DNA of 64,000 nt from the NCBI GenBank assembly GCA_022457065.1, contig JAJGBQ010000005.1:2418001-2482000 (forward strand), written 5' to 3'. The DNA comes from Curvularia sp. ZM96 (lineage: Eukaryota > Ascomycota > Dothideomycetes > Pleosporales > Pleosporaceae). Below, piece by piece: positions 34,360-46,800 of this stretch (the stretch's first letter is position 1; every line of letters starts with the position of its first letter). The position numbers and the translations under genes were made by a program. The notes under the pieces were generated by a model, which saw nothing but the letters and a program-made list of their open reading frames with translations, had not been told where the DNA came from and did not search any database.

Positions 34360-35831
34360 ATGTCGTCTGTCACAGCTCTCAACACCTCACACCCACTCAC
34401 ATTCGAGCCCGCCACCGCCCAGCTCTCCAGCAGCAAACGAAGCAGATTTGTCGATCAGGATATTCTTCGAAGTATATTCGCTTTGTACATGTCGGCAACG
34501 TATAAGGCAGAAGTGCCACTGTACGGAGATCTGATTGAAATTGTCCAAGATGTGAACCGGAAAGTGATCAGCTGGTCACCAGAGCACCAGTGGGATACAG
34601 AAAGACTTGATGTCAAAAGACATGGAGCTATTCGCCTCGATTCACCACAAGAACTGTCAACCATGCGACGTCTACTCACCGTTATTGGTCTTCATCCCGT
34701 CGGATACTATGATCTATCAGTTGCCGGTCTTCCCATGCACGCGACAGCTCTCCGTCCCTTAACACAAGGATCGCTAAATCCTCCCCCCCCTTTTTTTCGC
34801 ATCTTTTGTACTTTGCTAAGGCCTGAGTTCCTCGATGACGAGACGCAGACTCTCGCAATATCAATCATTAACAAACTTTTCACAGCTGAACTCCTTCGTA
34901 TGATTGACATGCACGAGTCATGGGGGGTCTCAACCAAGAACAAGGCGAGATATTTGTCATGGAAGCCATGAAAACCTTCCGTTGGCAAGGAACGGCGACT
35001 GTCAATCTCCATGAGTACAATCAGCTTCGCGACTCTCATCCCATCGTCGCCGATATAACTTGCTTCGACACCGCCCACATCAATCACCTGACTACAAGAT
35101 CACTCGACATCGATCAGGCCCAATTGCAGATGCGTGCACATAGAGTGGCTGTTAAGAGCCGCATCGAGGGTCCGCCTCTACGATCTGTTCCTATTCTTCT
35201 CTGCCAAACAAGTTTTCTTGCACTGGAAGAACTCGTCAAGTACTGGGCCACAGATGGCTCTAACAACACTGTGTTAATCAATGGGCCACACAAAGCTCGA
35301 TTCGGTGAGATCGAACAGCGTGGTGCAGCGGTCACGCTTGCTGGCCGACAACTCTACGACAGCATCTTGTCGCACGCGCTAGATACCGGACGCAAACGTA
35401 AAGCATCAGCAACTGAAATGGATAGTATCGTACAGGAAGAATTTACTGCATATCCAGACACCCTAGGAGAGTTGATTCAGCAGCGGTTGATCTATTACGT
35501 CTACACCGTCGATTGAAATAAGATTGGAGAAGCCAAAGAGCTTGGCCCATTAGCTACAGTCAAGCAATTATTAGCTGGAGGAGTGTTGCAGGCCACTCCT
35601 CAAACATACGACGACTTCCTTCCCTTATCAGCCACGGGGATTTTCTTATCCAGTCTCGAAAAAGGGAACGTTGGAAACACGAGGTTCGTTGTTGGAGGTG
35701 ACCAAGATGCATTTGAGCAAGCCCTTGGGACAAAGATGCATGATCCGAAAGTTTTGTATCAGCAGGCGCAGCGGCAGAGTCTTGAGGAATGTATGAGAAT
35801 GCTGGGAGTTGAAACAAGAGATGATTGTTAG
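34360..35831 (+). pseudogene. 2-oxoadipate dioxygenase/decarboxylase-like (DUF1338, HglS/YdcJ family), broken
   Basis: Family members are non-haem iron enzymes; bacterial HglS turns 2-oxoadipate into 2-hydroxyglutarate in lysine breakdown. The sequence follows the family end to end: ILRSIFALYMSATYKAEVPL, GAIRLDSPQELSTMRRLL, metal-ligand His in GLHPVGYYDLSVAGLPMH, EAMKTFRWQGTATVNLHEY, a second His in FDTAHINHLTTRSLDID, and Glu in ARFGEIEQRG. It is not one frame. At the G6 run 34922-34927 the frame shifts by one base, with family sequence continuing from GGLNQEQGEIFVMEAM in another frame. An in-frame TGA at 35514-35516 is followed by about 100 further family-like codons to 35831. Either damage alone would truncate it. 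A homopolymer sequencing error could explain the first but not the second. Key residues are retained, so decay looks recent. Confidence 0.87.
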
Positions 35832-36400
35832 CAAGGCATTCTGAAAAGAATACCAACAACCATACGTCAGGACTCCAACTTCTTGCGAACACCTGAGGTT
35901 GATGAACAATATTTTGCTTTTTAATCAACTGGTCTCAACAAGAAGTTGCATCTGTACTGCTCATGTTGTAGTCTTGGATACTACGATTAGGTCCAAGTTG
36001 CGTTCTCCCTAGGGCCACTTGCGCGTTCGATGGAGGCATACTCGACTCTGTATCATATCTTCGCTGTCATCCTCGGAATCCAAGTAGCTCACTGCAATAA
36101 AGAAGAATAAGAACAATTGGTGATAGTTGCACGAAGACAGCTCTACAGCTGATAACATCAAAAGTAATGCCGTTTAGCAAAGTGGATCGATTATGATCCC
36201 ATGAGCATACCTACTAGAAATTATGACCATTATGAATTATGATAGTTTCGCACCTTTTCAAAGCAGATTTATTGAAAATTAGAAACACCACAGAATCTGT
36301 TTTCAGGGTAGCTGAATGTTATGGGTGGGACTCCTCGGAATTGCGGAAATCCTGGCGGTCCTTATCTATGGATGCTCCACGCCGACGATAAGCCCAAATA
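35832..36400. other. Intergenic between convergent genes
   Basis: AT-rich 3' flanks of the DUF1338 pseudogene and the HPP gene. Nothing recognised. Confidence 0.5.
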
Positions 36401-37420
36401 TTATCTATCTAAACGACTGCTCCCGCTATCGCTGCATATTCCGCTATCTGAATCTGCTTTCTCCGGGTCTTCACTTCTTATCTCCGCATCGATTCTTTTT
36501 CTAAGTCGCTCTCGCAGTCTCGCCAATACTTCTGCTTCCTCCACATTCAAGCTCATGTTATCTGGCAACAAGACTTCTGCGCCGTTGATTTCAATGCGCT
36601 CCCCTTCCCGGTCGTAATGCTGCTCTTCCGTGGTCTTCTTCCGTTCTATGCCACCTCTCGCGTCCGGTACGCATTCTTCGTCCTTGATCCTTGCTTTGCG
36701 TACGTCCAATGGTGTCCACCAGTACACTGGAAACTGTCGCTGGATGTTGTTGATTAACAGTCCAACTATCAGCATCAATGTAGTACCCCACATAACCAAT
36801 CCGACGAAGTAGTAACCCATAGCCGTGATGACGGGCTCGGTCGCTGCCAATACAGCGGATGCGCCGCCGGGTGGGTGCACTGTGTTGGTCAAGAGCATCA
36901 CGGCTGATGCGCAACCACAAGCTACGGCACCAGCAATCCATTTTATCGAATCATAATCCGAATGGTACTGGAAGAGCTTTGATATGCTCACGCCAATGAG
37001 TGCTGAAAGTGCATGACCGAGCAAAGCGTTACGTGGTTGACCAAGAGGCGACCTGATTGCGTTGTATTCCAGAATAGCAGAGGCACCCTGTGTTTAACCC
37101 ATCAGCAGCTGCCGCCACTGATTCTCACATACTCTGGTACTTACAAAAGAAGCGATCATGGCAGGTGGATGATGCCATTGTATACTACTCGTGTTGTTGA
37201 ATACAGCCGCCACAACAGCCAGCCCGCAGAACGCTCCCAAGAACGACCAACATGCACCGAGCACATTGCCGACATCCTGTCGCGTCTCTTTCCGGTACCC
37301 AAGGAATCTTGATACGGGAGCTGGGAGTCGGTGTAATGGCGATGGGGGCACAATGCGGTTGAGGTAGCGGTCGATATCCAGATCCCAATCCCTGGCACCA
37401 GCAGACATGTTCGTCGCCAT
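36401..37420 (-). CDS. HPP-family integral membrane protein
   Basis: Two exons (37420-37145, 37087-36401; GTAAGT...ACAG) encode 320 residues with the HPP-domain layout: a cytosolic N-terminus, then four hydrophobic segments (VLGACWSFLGAFCGLAVVAAVF, the ALLGHALSALIGVSISKLF region, WIAGAVACGCASAVMLLT, VITAMGYYFVGLVMWGTTLM). HPP motifs are WHHPPAMIAS in exon 1 and TNTVHPPGGASAVLAAT in exon 2. The C-terminal 110 residues are cytosolic, charged and Ser/Asp-rich. Plant and cyanobacterial relatives are linked to nitrite transport into plastids or cells; the fungal role is not established. Confidence 0.88.
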
Positions 37421-38465
37421 CCTCGCTCGCGCGTAATCCTCGGAAACTCCTTACACACGATCGGAATAGCAACAAACAATGGCGCAATCAGAGGATCGTC
37501 TAGCAACTGTCCTTTCAGGATCTCAAAACAAAAGGATGAATCGTTCTGGAAGGAAAGCAGGCCGCAAGAGAAAGTCAATCGGAAAGGGCCCCTCTTGACT
37601 CCCCTCTTTCCGAGAACCTTCGCGTCCCGGTACCCGGTTTAATCTACCTTCGACTGAAACTACATCTACTTTGCTTGCTGCTCGGACAGGCCTTGGTTGA
37701 CAAAAGCATGCGCGAATTGTTAAAAAAAGTCACGGATCCCGCTGACGTTACGACGGTGCACAGGCGCCGCGATCACAAAGAGGGTAATGCAATAGAGGCT
37801 CACCCACTACACAGGCTAGTCGAGTTACGTAACATTACGTACCATAAACCTATCACAATACAACATCTCCTCGGTCCCGCGGATAAGTCTAGTCTGGCAT
37901 ATACTAGTGAGTGAGCTTGAGGGTGCCTTTTTCCAACACTATGTCGCCGTGTAACTGGTACTATCGGGTTTGTGTAGTGGTGACGGTGGTGTTAATATGT
38001 GGATGGCAGCGGAAAGCAGCTCAGTCATTACTTTGATTCCGTGCGCAACGAGAAGACTCTAGTATTCACGGTTTTCTTGTTACTGAATGAACCACAAGAG
38101 TACTATTTGAGCGATGCACGGAGATGCGATGTAAGGTTCTGTTGTACATACCTCAGTCTTAGCGCGTGACCTCTGAGGACCCTAGTCTGTGGTCAAGGCT
38201 GGCAATCTACATCACATTCGGTTATCACGGCACCGCAGACTTGAAAGTTAATATCTATTGTTTGCTACATCGGTGTGGGGAGAGCCTGCTATGAGAAAAA
38301 AAAAGTGGGTATAACATATCTAGAAGTTTGACACAGAGAGAATCCGGCTTGCGTCGTATCCCGTGGGAATTACGCCGACGCAACGTAATACTTCCTGAAC
38401 TTGTACCTCGCCCCCGAACTCCATGCCCATACATGATTAATACACAAATAACGCATCGAACAAGC
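37421..38465. other. Intergenic, HPP upstream / RAD16 downstream
   Basis: About 1 kb with no recognised gene or RNA; short open frames only. Confidence 0.5.
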
Positions 38466-41400
38466 TTAGGTACCACGGAACAGAAACTGCAAGTCCTCGG
38501 GGCTGAGACGATCCATGGCAACTTTGTCGTTGTTGACTGTTCCAGCAATCATGGCAGCCTTCTTCTCCTGTAGCGCAACCATACGCGACTCCACACTGTC
38601 CTCGATGCAGAGACGGGTAATGACACAAGGACGACGTTGGCCAATACGATGACAACGATCTGCAGACTGCCATTCAGCAGCAGGGTTCCACCATCTACAA
38701 AAACGTTAGGATGCCGATTGACAACAAAGGATAACAAAACTTACGGGTCAACAATAAACACCCTAGAAGCCTCGGTCAGGTTGAGTGCAACACCACCAGC
38801 CTTCAAGGATACGAGGAAGACCTCGACATCCGGATTTGTCATAAAGTGGTCAATACTCTTTTGGCGCTGAGCAGGTGTCATGCTGCCATCCAACATGACG
38901 GTATTAAAACCAGCACGACGAAGACGCCACTCAATGAGTTGCAGCATCGAGGTGAATTGACTGAAGACAATCGACTTGAGTGTCTGCTTCTTGCTTCTGA
39001 GCTTGTACAGATCGTAAACCAGCATTTCGATTTTCGTGGATGAAGTCCAGTTCTCCATTTTGATGCGGTTGATGATGGATGTTTTCTTGACAGAGTCCTC
39101 ATCCTGCTCAAGCTCGGGCTGTTCAAAGTCGATGGACAGGGCGATGTGACAGCGGGGACAATCTGCCTCAGTTCCCGAAGCCTCACAAGTGTCCATAAAG
39201 TCCTTGATACACGCTCGACAGAACTCATGACGGCAGTGAGAGCGAACAGCATCCTCAGCGGGCTCATCGCAGATGTTGCAAACGTAGACGTTTCCAGCGC
39301 CTTCAACAGCCGACTTTTTCAACAGGAGATCAGGGTGGTTGGCTACCTGACGCATCTGCATAATCAGACCAAAGATGTTGGCGTAGTTGTTGAGCATGAC
39401 ACCCTGTGCGACATACGTGTCGAACTTGCGAGACGAGTTTGACATGATTGAGGTCGAAAAGTCGCGCTCCACTTCGCTGAAGAATTCGTTATGGATGATG
39501 ATATCCTTCATTGGTAATTCCATAGAGTTGGTATGGTCACGCTTCATACGTCGCAACATGATGCGGGCAGTGATGAGGTGAAGCTTGGCCAGGGCCTCCT
39601 CTCGAAGCTCAGGGTCATCGCCGGTGATGGGATTCAGCAATTCCTGATTGAACACGGAAATGTGCTCGGACGCTCCGTGGGAGCAAGCGACACACATATG
39701 GTCGTCGTCCGTAGCCCAGTGCAGCTTCTCGCAGTCACAGGAGCGACAGAAGTAATCTGCAAAGGGACGAACCTCTAAGAAGCGAAGGAGTGAGAAGAAC
39801 TCTCCAATACGGTTCTGGACTGGCGTGCCAGACAAGCACCACTTATAATCACTCCTCAAAGCGAAGCAAGCCTTGGCCACACCCGTGTTGCGTGACTTGA
39901 TACTGTGCGCTTCGTCCAGGATGAGGCGGTGGTAGTAAACAGCGTGGAGTGGTGAGGCTTCCTTGATAATGTCATCTCCGCGAGTCCATCCTTTGACTTC
40001 CTTGCGATGGAGCGATTCCAAAGAGTTATAGGACACCATGATGACATCGTAAGACTTCAACTCCTTGACTGACATCTTCTTGCACTTGGCATTTGTACCA
40101 TGGTACACAAGAACCTTGAGCTTATTGTCCGTGTACTCGCGTATCTCATTCGTCCACTGCATGAGAGCAACCGGCGGGACGCAGACAAGTGTGGGATACT
40201 TCGCGGGATAATCAGACATGATCAAGGAGACAGCTTGGATGGTCTTGCCCATGCCCATTTCATCTCCAAGAAGGCCACCCTTGTAATGGGTTTGTTCCTG
40301 GCGAATCATCCAGCTAAGGCCTTCAAGCTGAAACGGCTTTAGTCGCCGAGTAATTGACTGCGGCTGCTCTGCCTTCTGCGTTTCGAGAACAGGGATCTTC
40401 TTCAAGTCATCCCACATAGTGCGCAGCTTTGGATGCTGCTGCTCTGCTCGCTCACGGTTCATGGCGCGCTTTCGCTCCCATTTGTCCTCGATATGTGCAA
40501 ATCTAGCCCGCCGTTCATGTGCTTCTACCCTTTCATCGTAGGTGAGCTGTTTCTTGTGGCCCCGAGTAGCTTTGGCAGCTCCCTTAGCTTGCCTCACGGC
40601 AGCTAGCTTCTTGAGACGTGCAGAAGTCGTCATCAATGGCTCTTCATCTGTGTCGCTTGGTTCCAAAACCTCCTCAAGATCGAGCAGGGAGTCGACGTCG
40701 TCATGGTCGTCGGGTCGAAACTCTCCGCCATCAGACTCTTCATCATCAAGGTCGTCCTCTATGGACCATCCCTTTTTCTTCGCACTCGAGTGGGCAGAGC
40801 GACCACGCTTGTTTGGCACGTTCTGGGCCTTCCCTTTTCCTTTGCCGACATAAGGAGGTGGCGAGCTCAGCTCATCCTCGTCGTCATCGCTGACAGCTTC
40901 TTCGGCTGTAGCTTTGCCCTTGCCGGTATATGCAGGCGTCTTTCTCCGAGATGCAGATGCTACTGGCTCTTGCTCAGAGAGCATGTCCTCATCTTCATCT
41001 TCCTCAGTCTTCTGGCGTTTGTTTCGCTGTATATGCATTTCGTCTTCAAGCTGCATCTGCAAAGCGATTTCTGCGTCCATGTCGAGCGCCATGCCTTCAG
41101 AGTCTGAGTCGGACACAACGTCACGAGGTCGTTTGGAGACTGATGAGGTGTTTTGAGACGGCGTAGCAGCCTTGTTAAGCCCACGGCGAGTGGACATCTT
41201 TCCACGGTCAACTGAGGCAGCTGGTGTAGTTGATGTGCTTGTGCCCGGTGTTTCGTAGTCCGAGTTATCTAGTGAGAGTGAATCGGTTGAGCTCTCCTGC
41301 TCTATTCGACGGGTGCTGATTCTAGAGAGCCGACCGCGAGTGGCAGGCGTCTCCTGAGGTTTGGAAGCGGGGATCGAGACTTCTTTAAGAATCCGACGAG

Positions 41401-41677
41401 CCTGAGCAGGTTGCTTGGGAGCGCTGACTTCGATTGTGTCACTCTCGTTACCGGAGGAGTTGGGGACAATGGCGCGAGACAAACGAGTGCGCTTCTGTTT
41501 GTGGCGACTATCCGGTATCGGCGAATCTTTCATATCTGTGACAAGGTCAATTATGCAACTCAAGCCAGGAAATCACAAAGCAGTCTACATACTTTTGTTT
41601 GGTACTGGTGAAGGTGCGGAGGCAGCATCGTTGGCCACGTTGGCGGCCGACTTGCGAGTGGATCGTCGCGGCGCCAT
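38466..41677 (-). CDS. RAD16: Global-genome nucleotide excision repair helicase Rad16
   Basis: SNF2-family ATPase/RING E3 that acts with Rad7 to find lesions in non-transcribed chromatin. Three exons (41677-41593, 41535-38745, 38694-38466) encode 1,034 residues. The first 400 residues are acidic, Ser-rich and low-complexity. The helicase core has LLGDEMGMGKTIQAVSLIMS (motif I), LILDEAHSIKSR (DEAH box), CLSGTPVQNRIGEFFSLLRF, then a Rad16-specific CRSCDCEKLHW insert. The RING finger, CNICDEPAEDAV to CPRCHIAL, lies between the helicase lobes as in yeast Rad16. Lobe 2 has IVFSQFTSMLQLIEWRL, VFLVSLKAGGVALNLTEASRVF and, after the last intron, WWNPAAEWQSADRCHRIGQ. It ends QFLFRGT, as Rad16 orthologues do. 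Confidence 0.96.
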
Positions 41678-42762
41678 GGTGAAAGCGATTGCGGCAAGCA
41701 AGGCAGCAGCGACTATGAAGAAAGATTGGAAGGTGCGCTGGGCGCGGAATTTCGACGAAAGTAAATGAAGGACGAGAGGCTTCGATGAAGGGATGAAGGA
41801 ATTAAGGTACAACAAAGACCATAGACGAGAGTGAAGGGCGATGGGTCGCCCCTGGCACGCCGGCGCCGATACTCGATCGCGCGTTCACGGGATCTGAGTG
41901 GCAAATCCAGGGACAAGGTGGCGACACAGCAGGGAAGGGTGAGTATGCCGATCTTTGCGTGTAACCGACGGGTGGAAGTGTCCTAATCACTACCTGCAAC
42001 GGCTGATGTTGCAAGGACTAAGTGGGGTAGTGCGACGCGTCTTCGTCATGGGAAGCACGAAAACACGTGATCTGTTCTCTCTCGTCTGAATGGGGGCTAG
42101 TGTAATATCCTTATTGCCTCCAGCTTCCCGCCAAGAGTTTGCGCCTCACAATAAATCTTCTATGTACATCGTCTCTACTGCCTGCATTTTTCAGAGTAAG
42201 AATTAGTCCATATAAAGACAGTCTATGACTTTTCTCTGATTGCACAATTACGAAATGAAAGCCAGATGGCTGCAAGAATAAAAACTTATCGTAGTCGCCA
42301 AAAACACAATTCGTACGCAGAATTTCTCCAGCAAAGAACTGACGAAAGTCACAATCAGTTAGTTAAGAAAAGAAATCCAAACCATATCACGTTGAAACAT
42401 GATCGATATCAAGAAGCGGCTTGCATGGCACGCTCTCTTAAGTATATCTAATGGTTTTATCTGCACAGCAACATTTATCAAAGAAAACTACCAATTGTTT
42501 GTAACAACGATGTTGAGGTAGTTCAATGTGAGCCTAGTATTTTGATGCGATAGGAATTAAATATGTTGTTGCGTATATAAGAACACGTACTCATCCCGCA
42601 CCCAATACATGCTCTACCAGCACAAAATTTGTGCGAACTTGCGCCCGGCCTCGGGAACGACACATGTTCAGCCAGAAGGTAAATCCTTTCCATCGCGTTC
42701 ATATCACGCTCCGTATCTACTGGTATTCTGTACTATGTGAGCGCTATTTCTTGACATCTGCC
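41678..42762. other. Gene-poor intergenic region
   Basis: RAD16 promoter on the left, then AT-rich DNA with no recognised gene. Confidence 0.45.
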
Positions 42763-42968
42763 TTAAATGATACATACGCGGCACACGTTTGCATTCGCGC
42801 TAACTTGGGCGGCGATGAAAGACCCAGTACAGTAAATATCCCGCCGATCATTACCACAAGCTTCAAACATAGATTTGGGTCCTGCGCTATAACATATTCC
42901 GCAAAGACTCTTAGTTGATGCAGAAGTTGCGAGTAGGGCGAAGTGGAGATAAAAAAGGTGAGCTTCAT
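42763..42968 (-). pseudogene. Small cysteine-rich secreted protein gene, frameshifted (candidate effector relic)
   Basis: A minus-strand ATG at 42968 opens with MKLTFF and reaches an A6 run on the plus strand (about 42952-42957). Beyond that run the ATG frame reads nothing secretion-like, but the adjacent frame gives FALLATSAST, a good end for a signal peptide. A mature part of about 50 residues with six cysteines follows (CGIC, EACG, IYC, VCRVC) and stops at 42763. A one-base change in the homopolymer separates the two halves, so this is either a pseudogene or a sequencing/assembly error. Size, secretion signal, cysteine number and the gene-poor, AT-rich setting resemble fungal secreted effectors, but I recognise no named family. 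An undetected intron is the alternative. Confidence 0.5.
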
Positions 42969-43890
42969 TCTCGGGAGTATATGTGAGTGAGGAGAAGACT
43001 AGACGATTGAAATTCGGTGTTTCTGTGTCACAGAAGGGTGATCGGAAGAATGGGTTTGATATGCGGTGGTACGAGCGAAGTTCAGAGCACCGGATTATCT
43101 TACTTTTCATAGATGACACTAGATGCAGAAGTCGTCAGGGATACTGCTACAAAGTAAGACCTACCTGGCTCGCTTACCACCGGTGGTATCAGTACTTAGA
43201 AGCACTGCGTACAAGCTGGGGAAAGAAACCCGGCCATCCCCTACAGATACGCAAGGCTTTATGTAAAACATGAGGGTTTGAGGCACCGAAGAAAAACTGG
43301 AGAACTTGTTAAATGTATGATACTCTAGGAGGTTCTGTAAAAAAGGACAAAGTTACTATCTAAATGTTGGAAAGGTTTGGGAAATGCGATTATTGGTAAT
43401 TTAAAATGATGAATCTGACGTGTGGTGAGAGCACCACGGTGTGCGTAACGCAGATTAAACCGTTGTTGGTACCACCGACGACTAACTAGGTTAATAATCC
43501 CCATATGGCTATAACTGTAGTGGTTTTGTATTAGTAAAATTCTCGGCGCGTTTCCTATCCGAGGATTACGAAGCCTTCAGAAACCACAGGACCGTTGATC
43601 ATTGTTAGAATACGCTCAAGCTTACTTCGTCTTACCGTTTCCCAAAAAGAGAACCCTCTGAAGGCTCCCTCGATGGTCTGCTAGAAAATACGAAGCAACT
43701 TTGGGATTGCTGCACGAAATCGCACTGGGAGTTCTGCTGTTCTGATTTCATTTATTAGTCCCTTTCTCAATCTATCTAAGACCGTCAATATTGAAAAGCC
43801 GCCCAGGGATAAGCAATGGTTACGAAATACGATGATCTTACATAAACGCACTCTTGTATTCATATACAATGGTACTAAGAAGGTAGCAGA
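42969..43890. other. Gene-poor intergenic region
   Basis: No gene recognised; the left part would be the promoter of the small secreted-protein relic. Confidence 0.45.
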
Positions 43891-46800
43891 CTACAGAGCC
43901 CCAGCGGACTGCAATAACTTGATGACAGCCTCGTGCTTATTACTGACAGCATACGACAGTGGCGTTCGACCGCGATTGTCTTTCAAGTTGACACTGGCCT
44001 GGCATGTTTCCAGCAGTAGATTAACTATGCCTTCATATCCACTCTCAGCAGCATACGACAGTGGCGTTCGACCGCGAATGTCCTTCAAGTTGACATCAGC
44101 CTTGCACTGAAGTAGCAGCTTGACCACGGCCTCATGCCCATCCATAGCGGCCCTTCTTAGCGGTGTACGATCATAAGAATCGCTGAAGTCGACTTTGGCC
44201 TTATTACGAATCAACAGCTTGACTAGGGCCTCGTTTCCCCTCGCAGCAGCTCCCCCTAAAGGCGTCCTACCGGAACAAATGCTCATATAATTGACTTTGG
44301 CCTTGTTTTGAAGTAGTAGCTCGACAACAGCTAAGTGATCGTTGTAGGCTGCGTAATACAGTGCTTCTTGAACATCTTTACGATATTCTCTATCACGTTT
44401 GACCCTGTATGATTGCTTGATTTGCAAGAGTCGTCGTCGAATTCGGCTTGTTTGTGAACCCAATCTGTTCTCTGGATCGTTGCCAATTGAGTATTGCTCA
44501 AAGAGAAGCAGCCTTACAACCTTTTCGAGCCCGACAGACGAGGCGAACACGAGAGGTGAGCCGCCTGAAAAAATGTAAGTATTTCTTCTGTGGATCTCTA
44601 TCCATAGTGGGTATGGTTCAGCTAGCGGAAAAAGATCTCTTGCCATATTTGCCATATCCATCTGGAAAATCCCTGGCGATTGACGGTAGTGAACAAACCA
44701 GTGAGTGGCCGCGTACTCAAGTAACGGGGATTTTTCAGTTGCAACCTCCGAAAGCAAGTATAGAATACATATCTCTGCTAAGATTGTATTGGTATTTTCT
44801 GAGGTTATAGAGTGTCGCCAGATGTAACTTTTAGTGCTGTCATTCTGATTGAGCTCATCGAAGTTGTGCCCTGATTCTCGAGACGAACCTGGAGCATCAT
44901 CATGTATCAAAAATTCTCTGGCCGTTTGGTGAAGCAAGTAGACTTTATCGTCAATGACAATGGCAAATAGACCGCAGAGACCTCGGACGTAGGTCCCGAT
45001 TCTGCTGCATGGGATGATTCTTTCCGATACTGAGTCGATAGATTGCTTATTCTTGAACGCCAGAGCTATCGACATCTCTGCCAGCGACAGTGGTCGTTTT
45101 GCCCCTATTATTATGTGCAATAGTCTTCTTGCATCTTGTTGATCTGGGCTCTTATTCAAAATTTGCTCATAAACATCATAGACCGACTGTGGTGGCTGTC
45201 TGAGGAGGTTCATTATATCGCCTTTGCTGACACCCGACTTTCTCTTCATCAAGCCGTCGAAAACGAGGGTAATCCATAAGTACGTCCTGTTTGGAACAGA
45301 TCCAAGCTGCGTTCTCATCAAAACTCGCTCATCAGGTTCGAGACGGAAGAACTTTGCGGTCTCGTTGATCCGACTGTCGAGAACAAGCTGAATTTCCTTC
45401 GCAATTGCATCTGCCGTAGGTCCCTGGTCACCCTGCAGGTGAATTGAAGCCATTGATGTCAGCTGTATGGAAAAACGAGCGCGTATGTGCTCATACGGTC
45501 GACTGGTCAAGAGAAACCTTGGACCGCCATGTTGGACCGTCTTGCTAGAACTGATGCTGCAGATAGCATCGATCAGCTGCTCCCTGTCTCCATCTCGGCA
45601 TTCGTCCAGCGCATCGAGTACACAAACAGTCTCTTGATTTTTGGTAGCCAAGAGGAATGTATGCCATAAATTCTGAAATGATTCAGAGAATCTCTTACCC
45701 CTATTGACATACCCTGCGAGGACCTCGTCTGTCAAAAGATGCGGATTGGGATCGAAAAGCTGGTGTAGAAGAGAACATAGAGCGCTTAGAGAGCTCTTTT
45801 GTTGCTCAAAGTCGTCCTTGAAAAAGAAGTAGCATACGGTCTTCCCAGTTTGAGGTAATATTTCGTCGACGAGATACCTGGACAGAACGGATTTGCCGCA
45901 TCCTGGATCCGCTGTCACGTAGAGAAGGCCAGGTATCTGACTATCTGACGGTGATTTCCATTGCTTGAATAGAGTGTGATTTGTGAACCATTCGCATGTG
46001 CCCGGGACTCGCTTACGGTTCCTGCTTTTGCTCTCCTCGTAGACGCAGGTGTTTTCATAAAGTAGTGGCAAGAGTTCGTCTACTCGAATCAGTACTCGTT
46101 TGCTACGTACGAAAATATAAATAAGAATGAACACTAACTAGATGCGATCACGAATTCAGCCTTACGCGTCAGGGCTACTTCGGCTGGCGGCATCACTGAC
46201 AGCACTTCTTTTGCGTACGCAGCTGCCGTGCCTGCGGCATACGGCTGCCACCGCTTGTTCTTGTGCGAGTCGGCATAGTCGCAGATACCGCGGATAACCA
46301 GGCACGGGAAGCTATTCATCAGGCCCGCTGCCTCCATCTCAAAGCATAGCACTCCGCCTAGGTCTGCACTGATTTTGTCTCGTTCGGTTGCGCTCCTCAT
46401 CACCTGGTTTCCCGATGCTATTGTACCGTAGTGCACCATGACTTCTTGCCTCCGCGGCTCCCGAGCTACTACATAGCTATTGTTGCACTGGCTACATGTT
46501 GCGCCACCGGCATGATCGTATGTCGCGTTAAAGAGAGCGTCCGGTCCAGCAGCTTCCCGTGTGAAGTCTGGCAAGGTATCGAATTTAGAGAGGTACTCAG
46601 ATAGTCTGCCCTTTCCTCGCATTTGTCTCGCTCGCAGATTTGCAACGGCGTTGAGCAGAACGGTTGGCGGCGTGTTGAGAAATCCTGTGCGCTTGAACCC
46701 GCCCGGTATGGTCTTCCCAAAATCGCATTGCACCACTCCACCATGCACCTGGTGCGGCTTGCTTATTACCACATCCCCAAGACGAATATCTGCCTCCTCG

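Noticed and set aside
43947..44095. CRISPR-like spaced repeats
   Set aside because: The repeats are coding ankyrin units at a 34-codon period in a eukaryotic gene.
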